Below the pieces are notes generated by a model. That model saw only the letters and a program-made list of their open reading frames with translations, searched no databases and was not told the DNA's origin. 53,677 nucleotides of DNA from an uncultured Enterocloster sp. Its GTDB lineage: Bacteria; Bacillota; Clostridia; Lachnospirales; Lachnospiraceae. Positions 1-6,288 of the stretch are shown piece after piece. The stretch lies in the NCBI GenBank assembly GCA_944384065.1, contig CALWRY010000010.1, positions 1 through 53,677 on the forward strand, written 5' to 3'. Position 1 is the first letter of the stretch. Each line of letters opens with the position of its first letter. The position numbers and the translations under genes are program-made.

Positions 1-2
1 GT

Positions 3-63
3 GTAAACAGGGGCAAAACCATGTTCACAAGCAAGCTTGACACCTGCTTTTGCCCCTGTTTAC
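3..63. repeat. Perfect inverted repeat, 16-bp arms
   Basis: Arms at 3-18 and 48-63 are exact reverse complements, with the core AGGGGCAAAA/TTTTGCCCCT, around a 29-nt spacer. It lies upstream of the first gene and has no T-run after it, so it is not a typical intrinsic terminator. The core ACAGGGGCA also occurs at the right-hand palindrome of the insertion sequence (about 4378-4388). The function is unknown. Confidence 0.6.
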
Positions 64-76
64 CCGCCGTCTGAAC
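63..76. repeat. Interspersed 14-bp sequence, copy 1
   Basis: The intergenic sequence CCCGCCGTCTGAAC occurs here and again at 36798-36811. Flanking similarity extends the match: GTTTRCCCGCCGTCTGAAC followed by YRTT. Both copies lie between genes and code for nothing obvious. This may be part of a dispersed repeat family of the host genome, which one window cannot establish. Confidence 0.4.
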
Positions 77-118
77 TGTTACGTTTCATAATGGCTGAAG
101 GCCGCAGGGCCGTTATAA

Positions 119-163
119 AGGGCTTCCACGCCTGCAGAAATGCAGGGGAATGGAAGCCTTTTT
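119..163 (+). terminator. Intrinsic terminator of an upstream gene
   Basis: A two-tier hairpin: GGCTTCCA (121-128) pairs with TGGAAGCC (151-158), and inside it CCTGCA pairs with TGCAGG around a GAAA loop. TTTTTA follows at once. It points along the plus strand, so it probably ends transcription of a gene lying left of the window. Confidence 0.75.
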
Positions 164-181
164 AGAGTGTGCTGGTTTTGG

Positions 182-210
182 TTGTTATTTTTATGCCGAA
201 AGGTTATAAT
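182..210 (+). promoter_or_regulatory. Sigma-A promoter for the 253-1164 gene
   Basis: TTGTTA (182-187), a 17-nt spacer and a perfect TATAAT (205-210), about 43 nt before the start codon. A GGGGGAAAA ribosome site directly precedes the ATG. Confidence 0.65.
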
Positions 211-252
211 TAGGGCAAAGGATTCAGGACAGCGGAAAAACAAGGGGGAAAA

Positions 253-1164
253 ATGAGTATGCAGTTTAAAAACCTGGAGCCAGAGGATATTATGAAAATT
301 ATGCCCTTTGTGGGGCGCAGGCCGAACAAGACCTGCGACAGCGGAGTGGTGGACAGCTTTCTGTGGCGGGAGTATTATCATGTGCAGTACGCGATCAGCG
401 AAAACAGAGCGGTGCAGTGGCTGATGGAGGTGGACGGAGAGCCTTACACAGCCATGCCGCTGTGCGCCGAAGAGGACCTGGAGAAAAGCTTTTATGAGCT
501 GGTGGATTATTTCAATCAGGTCCTGAAAAAGCCTCTGCGCATTTACCTGGCGGACGAGGAGGCGGTCCGGTTTCTGAATCTGGACCCGGTCCGATTCCAG
601 GTGACAGAGCAGGAGGACCTAAAGGATTATCTCTACGACGGGGAGGCCCTCCGCACCCTGGCGGGCAAAAAGCTTCACAAGAAAAAGAACAATTACAATG
701 CCTTTGTGAAGGCTTATGAGGGGCGGGTGGAATACCGGCGCTTGTGCTGCTCAGACCGGGATGAGGTTTGGAAATTTTTGGATGACTGGCGGCTGAAAAA
801 GGGGGACGATGTGGAGGAGCATCTGGACTATGAGGTGCGGGGCATCCATGAGATTTTGAAGAATTGCTCCATCATGCCCGTGGAGATGGGCGGCGTCTAT
901 GTGGACAATAAGCTGGAGGCCTTTTCCATCGGAAGCTTCAATCCCTTGGAAAATATGGCGATCATTCACATTGAGAAGGCGAACCCGGACATGCGCGGCC
1001 TGTACCAGTATATCAACCGGGAATTTCTCATACATGCCTTCCCCAGTGTGCGCCTGGTGAACCGGGAGGATGATTTGGGCCTGGAGGGCCTGCGAAGGGC
1101 GAAGATGTCCTACAATCCAGTGGACTTTGCCAGAAAATACAGTGTAAATCAGATATGGCCGTGA
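253..1164 (+). CDS. DUF2156/LPG-synthase C-terminal domain protein
   Basis: A 303-aa soluble protein resembling the COG4866 family, which carries the GNAT-like fold found at the C-terminus of lysylphosphatidylglycerol synthases (MprF). It has no membrane flippase segment, so it is the stand-alone cytoplasmic form. The basic stretch KKLHKKKNNYNAF (about residues 140-152) and the late FINREDDLG-like block with KMSYNP near the C-terminus fit the family. Members are thought to be aminoacyl- or acyl-transferase-like; the substrate is unknown. Its stop overlaps the region of the next acetyltransferase gene, so the two are probably co-transcribed. The ATG follows a purine-rich ribosome site. The family call is recognition, without an alignment. 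Confidence 0.75.
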   Translation: MSMQFKNLEPEDIMKIMPFVGRRPNKTCDSGVVDSFLWREYYHVQYAISENRAVQWLMEVDGEPYTAMPLCAEEDLEKSFYELVDYFNQVLKKPLRIYLADEEAVRFLNLDPVRFQVTEQEDLKDYLYDGEALRTLAGKKLHKKKNNYNAFVKAYEGRVEYRRLCCSDRDEVWKFLDDWRLKKGDDVEEHLDYEVRGIHEILKNCSIMPVEMGGVYVDNKLEAFSIGSFNPLENMAIIHIEKANPDMRGLYQYINREFLIHAFPSVRLVNREDDLGLEGLRRAKMSYNPVDFARKYSVNQIWP

Positions 1165-1172
1165 GGTGCGGG

Positions 1173-2195
1173 ATGCGTTATTTAAAGCAGGAGGAAAAGA
1201 AGCAGTGCCGGAAGCTCTGGGAGGAGGCCTTCCCTGAGGACTCCCGGGCATTTGACGACTATTATTTTGCGGAAAAGATAAAGGACAATCGGATTTTGGC
1301 AGAGGAGGAGGACGGAGAAATCATCTCCATGGTCCAGCTGAATCCTTACCGCGTCCGCGTCAGAGACCGGGTGTATGAGCTGTCCTACATTGTGGGAGTG
1401 GCCACCCGGGCGGACCGGCGGCACAGAGGGCATATGCGCAGGCTCCTGCTTGCGATGCTTGCGGACATGCGGCGGGAGGGGGTTCCCTTTACCTTTCTCA
1501 TGCCTGCGGCGGAGGCCATCTATCTGCCTTTTGATTTTCGCTTTATCTATGACCAGCCCCATCTGCGCTGGCGGAACGACGCACTGCGGGCAGAAAGCGC
1601 CGGCACAGACGCATCCGCCATCCGGGAGCTGGCTCTCTGGCAGCAGAGGGAGCTCACCGGCCGGTTTGAGGTCTGCACGGTGCGGGACGAGGACTATATT
1701 CGAAATCAGATGGAAGAGCTGGAGAGCGAGAAGGGGGAGTGGACCCTATTTCGCGGCAGGGAAGGACGCCTTCTGGGAATGGAGGGCATCTGGGGACTTG
1801 AAAAACGGGAACAGCGGTTTTTGTATGCCTGCCCCGGGCTGACGGAGGAGGAGAAGCCGGCCACACCGGCCATCATGGCGCGGATTACCTGCCTGGAGGA
1901 ATTTTTACAGTCCATTTCCCTGAGAGAGGACGCGCCGGTGGAGCGCTTGGAGGTGCTGCTTACGGTGAAGGACGGCCTGATTCCGGAAAATGACGGTACC
2001 TTCCTCTGGACGCTTGACCGGGAAGGCTCTGCGGCGGAGGCCGTGGGAGAGCGGCAGGCCCAGAGACCGGAGTACGAAACAGAGATAGGCGTCCTCACCC
2101 AATGGCTGTTCGGATACAAAATGCCGGAGCAGCTGCCGGAGTGGGGGAGGTGGATACGTCCTTTGCAGGGCGTGTTTTTGGAGGAGGTTGTGTAG
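1173..2195 (+). CDS. GNAT-family N-acetyltransferase, Eis-like
   Basis: About 340 aa. The N-terminal half has a GNAT acetyl-CoA site: VGVATRADRRHRGHMRRLL carries the R-x-x-G-x core, followed by FLMPAAEAIYLPFDF. The extended C-terminal half is typical of Eis-like acetyltransferases, which often carry a sterol-carrier-like tail. The start at 1173 is chosen because GAGGTG sits just before it. An in-frame ATG at 1155 lies inside the previous gene and has no ribosome site. It follows the LPG-synthase-domain gene by 8 nt, so translation is likely coupled. The acceptor substrate cannot be read from sequence. Confidence 0.8.
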   Translation: MRYLKQEEKKQCRKLWEEAFPEDSRAFDDYYFAEKIKDNRILAEEEDGEIISMVQLNPYRVRVRDRVYELSYIVGVATRADRRHRGHMRRLLLAMLADMRREGVPFTFLMPAAEAIYLPFDFRFIYDQPHLRWRNDALRAESAGTDASAIRELALWQQRELTGRFEVCTVRDEDYIRNQMEELESEKGEWTLFRGREGRLLGMEGIWGLEKREQRFLYACPGLTEEEKPATPAIMARITCLEEFLQSISLREDAPVERLEVLLTVKDGLIPENDGTFLWTLDREGSAAEAVGERQAQRPEYETEIGVLTQWLFGYKMPEQLPEWGRWIRPLQGVFLEEVV

Positions 2196-2203
2196 CTGCA
2201 AGG

Positions 2204-2305
2204 ATGGAGCATCCTCTTTCCGCCTTCGACAGACTGGACCAGTTTAAGCTGTTTTTGTTTGACACAGGCGTTCTCAAACAGATGGCAGGGCTTTTGCTGC
2301 CATAG
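2204..2305 (+). pseudogene. Remnant of an AAA ATPase with DUF4143 domain
   Basis: A 33-codon open stretch encodes PLSAFDRLDQFKLFLFDTG followed by VLKQMAGL. This closely matches the conserved block of DUF4143 ATPases (usual form PLxAYxDxxxFKLYxxDVGLLxxMxGL). A domain of that kind is hundreds of residues long, so only a scrap survives. The insertion sequence begins about 34 nt further on, suggesting insertion or deletion destroyed the gene. Short but distinctive; identified from memory of the family. Confidence 0.55.
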
Positions 2306-2433
2306 TTTTTAATAAAGAAATAAACGTATGAAAAGATAAAGGGGCTATCGGTTAATACCGATTTTTGCCCCTTAACAAGTAAGAAGGAGACAATCCCATA
2401 GAATACGGACTTTTTTTGAGTCAGAATTCTGCT

Positions 2434-2456
2434 GGGGAGAGTCTCCTCCTTTTTAT
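2434..2456 (+). terminator. Hairpin with T-run near the IS left end
   Basis: GGAGA-G-TCTCC forms a tight palindrome at about 2436-2446, followed by TCCTTTTTATA. An upstream GGAGAC at 2386-2391 could pair alternatively with GTCTCC (2441-2446). It could block read-through from outside into the transposase region, a common feature of insertion sequences. Confidence 0.4.
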
Positions 2457-2514
2457 AAATGCTATTTTAGGGCGCAAAAGCCCCTTGGCTGGTTTTTTCA
2501 GAGCGCTCTATTGC

Positions 2515-4269
2515 CTATGCCGCTTTCTGCTCCTTTTTCCCTTCATATTTTTCGATCTCTTGATGCAAAAAACGATGATATTTCATGATGTTCCGGCCTA
2601 TGGCATACAGCATAAACTCTTTATATACTTTTTCCGCTGAACGGTAGTTAAAACGCCGGAAGTTTTCATTCTCTTTGATATCTCCAAAGTGACCCTCCGT
2701 CTGGATTGACCGCCTCTGGCGTTTCAGGATCCCTTCTTCACTCTGGATATTTGCGTTCGACTCCTCTCGCAGTTCTTCCCACCGTTCGTTGATCTTCATT
2801 ACTTTATTACGGTCCGGATTCTTTTGGGCATCGTATTTATAAAGACATTTGGATTTATACGCACAGCCGCTGCAGTCCGCACAGCCGTATACCTCCACTG
2901 TCTGGGTATAGCCGTCCATCTCTTTGCTTTCTGTCCGGATATGACGCAGCTCCCTCCCGTCATGGCAGATATAGTAGTGTTCATCTTCAAAGACAGCGTA
3001 TGTCATAGTATAATACTTTCCAATGTCTTCTTTATAGGCCCGTGTCTTCCGCTTCTCATGATCCTGCAGTTTGATAAAGCTGCGGATCCCGTTCTCTTTC
3101 AGATACAGCAGGTTCTTTTCGCTGCAGTATCCGCTGTCGGCCGTCACTGCCTCCAGCGGTTCCCCAAACGCTTTCCTGTGTTTCTCCAGAACCGGGATCA
3201 ATGTATTATAGTCCGTCCGGTCATTACTTACATATCCGTGGACAATAAAGTAATTCTCTACCGCGATCTGGACGTTATAAGCCGGTTTTAACTGCCCATT
3301 CAGCATGTGGTCTTCCTTCATCCGCATAAAAGTGGCTTCCAGATCCGTCTTGGAATAGCTGTTCCGGTCTTTTCCCATGATCTCAAAGCATTCCTTATAC
3401 TCCATCAGCCGCTTCCCGCATGCTTCCAGTTCTTCATAAAGCTTCTGGATTTCCGGCCTGCGCTTCCCCTTCTCGGAAACGAATCCGATCCCCTCCCCCT
3501 GAGCGATCTGCATGAGGTTCTTCTGCAGCTTCAGGATTTCAAGCGGGGAACAGCTGTCGATCTCAATGACCGTATGATTGGAGATTTTTTTATGCTTTGT
3601 CAGCTTCCGTTTCCTGTTTTCTTCTATAACCTTCCGGACCTTGTCTATCCCTTCGATCACAAACATATGGGCATCCCCAAGATCGTATTTCGGGCCATAT
3701 CCGTTCTCCATAAGAAAGGTATTGTATTTTGTGTAAAGGGCATCAATGGTGTCCAAAAGGCCTGCAAGATGATAGTTGAGGCTTCCTCTCCAGACGAACG
3801 TGTATCGGTTTGCGTTTGCTTCCAGCTTTGTCCCGTCAATGTAAAGCTCTTTCAGGGTGATAAGGCCTTCTTTTTCCAGGCGGCGCATAAACTGATAGTT
3901 CAATTCATCCAGGACTTCTCCTGTGAGTTTTTTCCCTTTAAAATCGTAGAACGCATCCCTTTGGGGTTTCTGCCCCTTGGTCAGCCAGATAAACGCAAGG
4001 TCTCTCTGGCATAAGTCTACAATCCGGTCAACAGCCCTTACCCCGCGCATGTTTGCGTAGGTAACAACAGAATACAGCATGATTGGGTTATACCCGGTTC
4101 TTCCCTTATCCGAATAGCAGGCCAGCAGGCCTGAAAAATCCAACTCCTCCATCACATTTTTAAGGGTATAGACTGGATCGTCATCGGGTAGACCCAATTC
4201 GAAGAAACTGAAGTTAATTTTCTGTTGCCCAATTTCAAAAAAGTCGTTATAATAATCTTTGGTTAGCAT
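2515..4269 (-). CDS. IS1182-family DDE transposase
   Basis: A 584-aa intact transposase. The N-terminal domain has LDFSGLLACYSDKGRTGYNP and the RAVDRIVDLC block typical of IS1182 (DUF772-type). The catalytic core includes ELYIDGTKLEANANRYTFVW (first acidic residue region), VTADSGYCSEKNLLYL (second) and the C-terminal QRRSIQTEGHFGDIKEN (catalytic E). The late cysteine cluster CADCSGCAYKSKC is the zinc-like insertion seen in this family. Length and motifs look complete, so it may be active. TATAAT lies directly upstream of the ATG and there is no clear ribosome site. Confidence 0.93.
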   Translation of the reverse strand: MLTKDYYNDFFEIGQQKINFSFFELGLPDDDPVYTLKNVMEELDFSGLLACYSDKGRTGYNPIMLYSVVTYANMRGVRAVDRIVDLCQRDLAFIWLTKGQKPQRDAFYDFKGKKLTGEVLDELNYQFMRRLEKEGLITLKELYIDGTKLEANANRYTFVWRGSLNYHLAGLLDTIDALYTKYNTFLMENGYGPKYDLGDAHMFVIEGIDKVRKVIEENRKRKLTKHKKISNHTVIEIDSCSPLEILKLQKNLMQIAQGEGIGFVSEKGKRRPEIQKLYEELEACGKRLMEYKECFEIMGKDRNSYSKTDLEATFMRMKEDHMLNGQLKPAYNVQIAVENYFIVHGYVSNDRTDYNTLIPVLEKHRKAFGEPLEAVTADSGYCSEKNLLYLKENGIRSFIKLQDHEKRKTRAYKEDIGKYYTMTYAVFEDEHYYICHDGRELRHIRTESKEMDGYTQTVEVYGCADCSGCAYKSKCLYKYDAQKNPDRNKVMKINERWEELREESNANIQSEEGILKRQRRSIQTEGHFGDIKENENFRRFNYRSAEKVYKEFMLYAIGRNIMKYHRFLHQEIEKYEGKKEQKAA

Positions 4270-4291
4270 AGTTCCATTATAACATGGAACG

Positions 4292-4328
4292 GAGAAAAGA
4301 TGGTTGGTTTGTCAGCCATCTTTTTCTC
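4292..4328. terminator. Hairpin upstream of the transposase
   Basis: GAGAAAAGATGG (4292-4303) pairs with CCATCTTTTTCTC (4316-4328) with one bulge. It lies between the IS right end and the transposase start codon, where such hairpins commonly attenuate impinging transcription. The role is inferred. Confidence 0.4.
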
Positions 4329-4446
4329 TTTTTGGCGGATAATTTTTGGGGCAGGCATGACTCGTATGAGTCATGCCTGCCCCTGTTTGGAACTATCTAT
4401 TTCCCGATAGCCCCATATCGTTTGAGGCCAACCTTATATCTTTGCG

Positions 4447-4486
4447 GCGCGTCCTGCACCGTCTTTTGCAGTATGGCAGGATGCGC
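4447..4486. terminator. Stem-loop after the XRE gene
   Basis: GCGCGTCCTGC (4447-4457) pairs with GCAGGATGCGC (4476-4486) with one G-T pair and an 18-nt loop. It overlaps the end of the XRE gene. There is no U-tract in either direction, so its termination strength is doubtful. Confidence 0.35.
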
Positions 4487-4713
4487 TATCTGGCGGGCGG
4501 AACTTCCGGATTTTTTTTGCAGCTCAGGCCCAGAAGATAATCCGTGGAGCATTGATAATACTGCGCCAGACGGATAACGGCCCAGACTGGAATTTCCCGG
4601 GTGCCCTTTTCGTAACGCCGGTAAACTTCACGCTGACAGTGCAAAAGATCGGCAATTTCCTGTTGTGTCTTATCGTGGTCAATTCTCAGTTCTTCAATTC
4701 TGTGAAAATACAT
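4486..4713 (-). CDS. XRE-family transcriptional regulator (small repressor)
   Basis: A 75-aa one-domain helix-turn-helix protein. RIDHDKTQQEIADLL is helices 1-2, HCQREVYRRYEKG is the recognition helix with the usual Y-x-x-Y/E-x-G ending, and PVWAVIRLAQYYQCSTDYLLGL is the classic Cro/CI tail. The start at 4713 is preferred because GAGAGGG precedes it at good spacing; an ATG five codons upstream lacks a ribosome site. It is divergent from the secreted cell-wall-binding protein, and the shared region holds three copies of one 18-bp dyad. One copy exactly fills the -35/-10 spacer of this gene's own promoter. Autorepression and repression of the neighbour are inferred. Confidence 0.88.
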   Translation of the reverse strand: MYFHRIEELRIDHDKTQQEIADLLHCQREVYRRYEKGTREIPVWAVIRLAQYYQCSTDYLLGLSCKKNPEVPPAR

Positions 4714-4732
4714 GGTATTCCCTCTCATTATT

Positions 4733-4762
4733 ACTATAGGATACCAAACAGTAGCATAACAA
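4733..4762 (-). promoter_or_regulatory. Promoter of the XRE gene
   Basis: On the minus strand: TTGTTA (4762-4757), an 18-nt spacer and TATAGT (4738-4733). The spacer coincides base for base with a degenerate copy of the operator dyad. Confidence 0.6.
4739..4756. promoter_or_regulatory. Operator copy 3 (degenerate), inside the XRE promoter
   Basis: GGATACCAAACAGTAGCA keeps the right half GTAGCA and the TACCA core of the two perfect dyads nearby. It fills the spacer of the XRE promoter. A weaker match suits negative autoregulation. Inferred from position and similarity. Confidence 0.5.
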
Positions 4763-4770
4763 GGCGAAAA

Positions 4771-4788
4771 TGCTACTATTTAGTAGCA
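4771..4788. promoter_or_regulatory. Operator copy 1: perfect 18-bp dyad
   Basis: TGCTACTATTTAGTAGCA: arms TGCTACTA and TAGTAGCA are exact reverse complements. It lies about 9 bp upstream of the XRE -35 and shares TGCTAC...GTAGCA with copy 2. Confidence 0.7.
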
Positions 4789-4901
4789 TAAAATTCTTCA
4801 ATATTAATTGTTGCAGTGTAGTTTACGGCCAGCAGAAAAGGGGGACTTTATATTTTTTCGGCTGTTAATAATAGAAATTTTAGGATTTTTACTGATTTCT
4901 C

Positions 4902-4930
4902 TTGAAAATATACGGGGATTCGTGCATAAT
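4902..4930 (+). promoter_or_regulatory. Promoter of the secreted cell-wall-binding gene
   Basis: TTGAAA (4902-4907), 17-nt spacer, CATAAT (4925-4930). The predicted start of transcription (about 4937) lies just before operator copy 2, leaving a leader of about 125 nt. Confidence 0.6.
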
Positions 4931-4941
4931 ATATTTGGAAA

Positions 4942-4959
4942 TGCTACCATATGGTAGCA
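4942..4959. promoter_or_regulatory. Operator copy 2: perfect 18-bp dyad
   Basis: TGCTACCATATGGTAGCA is a fully symmetric palindrome. It sits at the predicted transcription start of the cell-wall-binding gene, a position where a bound repressor would block initiation. Confidence 0.7.
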
Positions 4960-5061
4960 AAATGTCATTTCGGATACATGGAAGAACAGGAAACCAAGAA
5001 GAACGATTGGGGGCCAATTTTTGTTATTCGAGTATGACAGGGAAGGAAGGAGAGGAAGAAG

Positions 5062-6168
5062 ATGAGAAAAAAACATTTGGCCGTGCTGCTGGGAATGGCA
5101 TTGGCCGCAAGTGCGCCAGTATCAGGATTTGCTTCGGTATCAGAAGAACAGCAGACGGCCCTGGAAGAAGCCAAAAACAGTTTGGTTTCCGCAGTTTCCT
5201 CAGAGATTAGTTCCAATCAGGCGATATCCGGAAAACCAGTGGAGACAACGGGAAATGTGACAGCACAGATGGTGAATGCCAGCCTCCTAGAGGATGGGGA
5301 GAAGGCGGTCATCAGTACACTTCAGACTCTTAAGGATATTGTTATGGACGCCCAAGTGGAGTACGAGACAGATGAAAATGGAAGCGTAAAGCTGAACGAA
5401 AGCGGAATGCGTATCATAAAGAGCGTTACGCCGTATATCAGCCGCATGACCTATAACGTGGAGGCGGCGTATGAGCTTCAGCATCCTGATACAGGAAGTA
5501 TTCTTCAGGAGAAGAAAGCATTTGATTTGAACGGAATGTTTTCCATTACCTTCCGTATTCCCATTCCGTCTTCTGTGAGCGCGCTCTACGCAAACGTAGC
5601 GCATATAAGCGATCAGGGAACGGAGCGGTTCCAGGAAACGATCCATACGGAAAATGGCGGTAAGTACATTGAGGTCACAACGGATCATTTTTCTGACTTT
5701 GAATTAACGTTTACAAACGTTAAAGAAACGTCCGAACAGCCGGAAAACGTATATGTGAGCTCGGGCGGATCCGGCGGCTCTGGCGGAGATTCGGATTGGA
5801 GCGACACCTGGGTACCAGAGGGATCCTGGGAGACCTTTGGGGATAACTGGAAGTATAAAAAGGGCGACGGAACATATGCGGCAAACGGTTGGTACCAGCT
5901 GCTCTGGAATAACAAAAATGAGTGGTATCACTTTGATGCGGAGGCAATTATGCAGACCGGCTGGTTTACGGATAGTGACGGGCTGATCTATTACCTATAT
6001 CCCATTGCGGACGGCGACCGGGGAAAAATGCTCACGGGATGGCAGCTGATCGATGGGATCTGGTATTATTTTAAAACAATCTCTGACGGGACCAAAGGTT
6101 CTCTCTATGTAAATACGACCACACCTGACGGATATCAGGTGGATGAAAGAGGAGCCTGGATTCAGTGA
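5062..6168 (+). CDS. Secreted protein with cell-wall-binding repeats
   Basis: A 368-aa exported protein. Residues 1-26 form a signal peptide (MRKK, hydrophobic core, cleavage near GFAS-VSEE). The middle (about 30-230) is a unique region with a segment resembling bacterial Ig/TIG-like surface domains (EVTTDHFSDFELTF). A Ser/Gly linker with GGSGGSGG (about 233-245) leads to a C-terminal module of choline-binding-type repeats rich in W/Y/G: WYQLLWNNKNEWYHF, GWFTDSDGLIYYLYP, GWQLIDGIWYYFKT. Such repeats bind cell-wall polymers non-covalently. GGAAGGAGAGG precedes the ATG. It is divergent from an XRE regulator with operator dyads in between. The cargo function is not recognised. Confidence 0.85.
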   Translation: MRKKHLAVLLGMALAASAPVSGFASVSEEQQTALEEAKNSLVSAVSSEISSNQAISGKPVETTGNVTAQMVNASLLEDGEKAVISTLQTLKDIVMDAQVEYETDENGSVKLNESGMRIIKSVTPYISRMTYNVEAAYELQHPDTGSILQEKKAFDLNGMFSITFRIPIPSSVSALYANVAHISDQGTERFQETIHTENGGKYIEVTTDHFSDFELTFTNVKETSEQPENVYVSSGGSGGSGGDSDWSDTWVPEGSWETFGDNWKYKKGDGTYAANGWYQLLWNNKNEWYHFDAEAIMQTGWFTDSDGLIYYLYPIADGDRGKMLTGWQLIDGIWYYFKTISDGTKGSLYVNTTTPDGYQVDERGAWIQ

Positions 6169-6197
6169 AATAACCGCTAAATAGGTAAACGACAAAG

Positions 6198-6243
6198 AAA
6201 GCCCCTTGGCCGCCGGAATAACCGGCAGAGCCCAGGGGCTTTC
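6198..6243. terminator. Terminator between the wall-binding gene and hydA
   Basis: AAAGCCCC (6198-6205) pairs with GGGGCTTT (6235-6242), enclosing an inner GCCGG/CCGGC stem. It lies between convergent genes and has A-rich and T-rich flanks, so it probably works in both directions. Confidence 0.7.
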
Positions 6244-6288
6244 ACGTGGTGCGCCGTCCGGCGCACATATACGCAGAGAAGCCTGCGG

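Larger units (their letters stand above)
2339..4383. mobile_element. IS1182-family insertion sequence (ends approximate)
   Basis: One transposase gene lies on the minus strand between two strong palindromes. Left: AAGGGGC (2339-2345) pairs with GCCCCTT (2367-2373), with an inner CGGT/ACCG stem. Right: GGGGCAGGCATGACTC (4348-4363) pairs perfectly with 4368-4383. Both ends read GGGGC inward from each side. I could not identify a longer classical terminal inverted repeat or a target duplication, so the true ends may lie a few tens of bases inside these limits. Confidence 0.65.
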
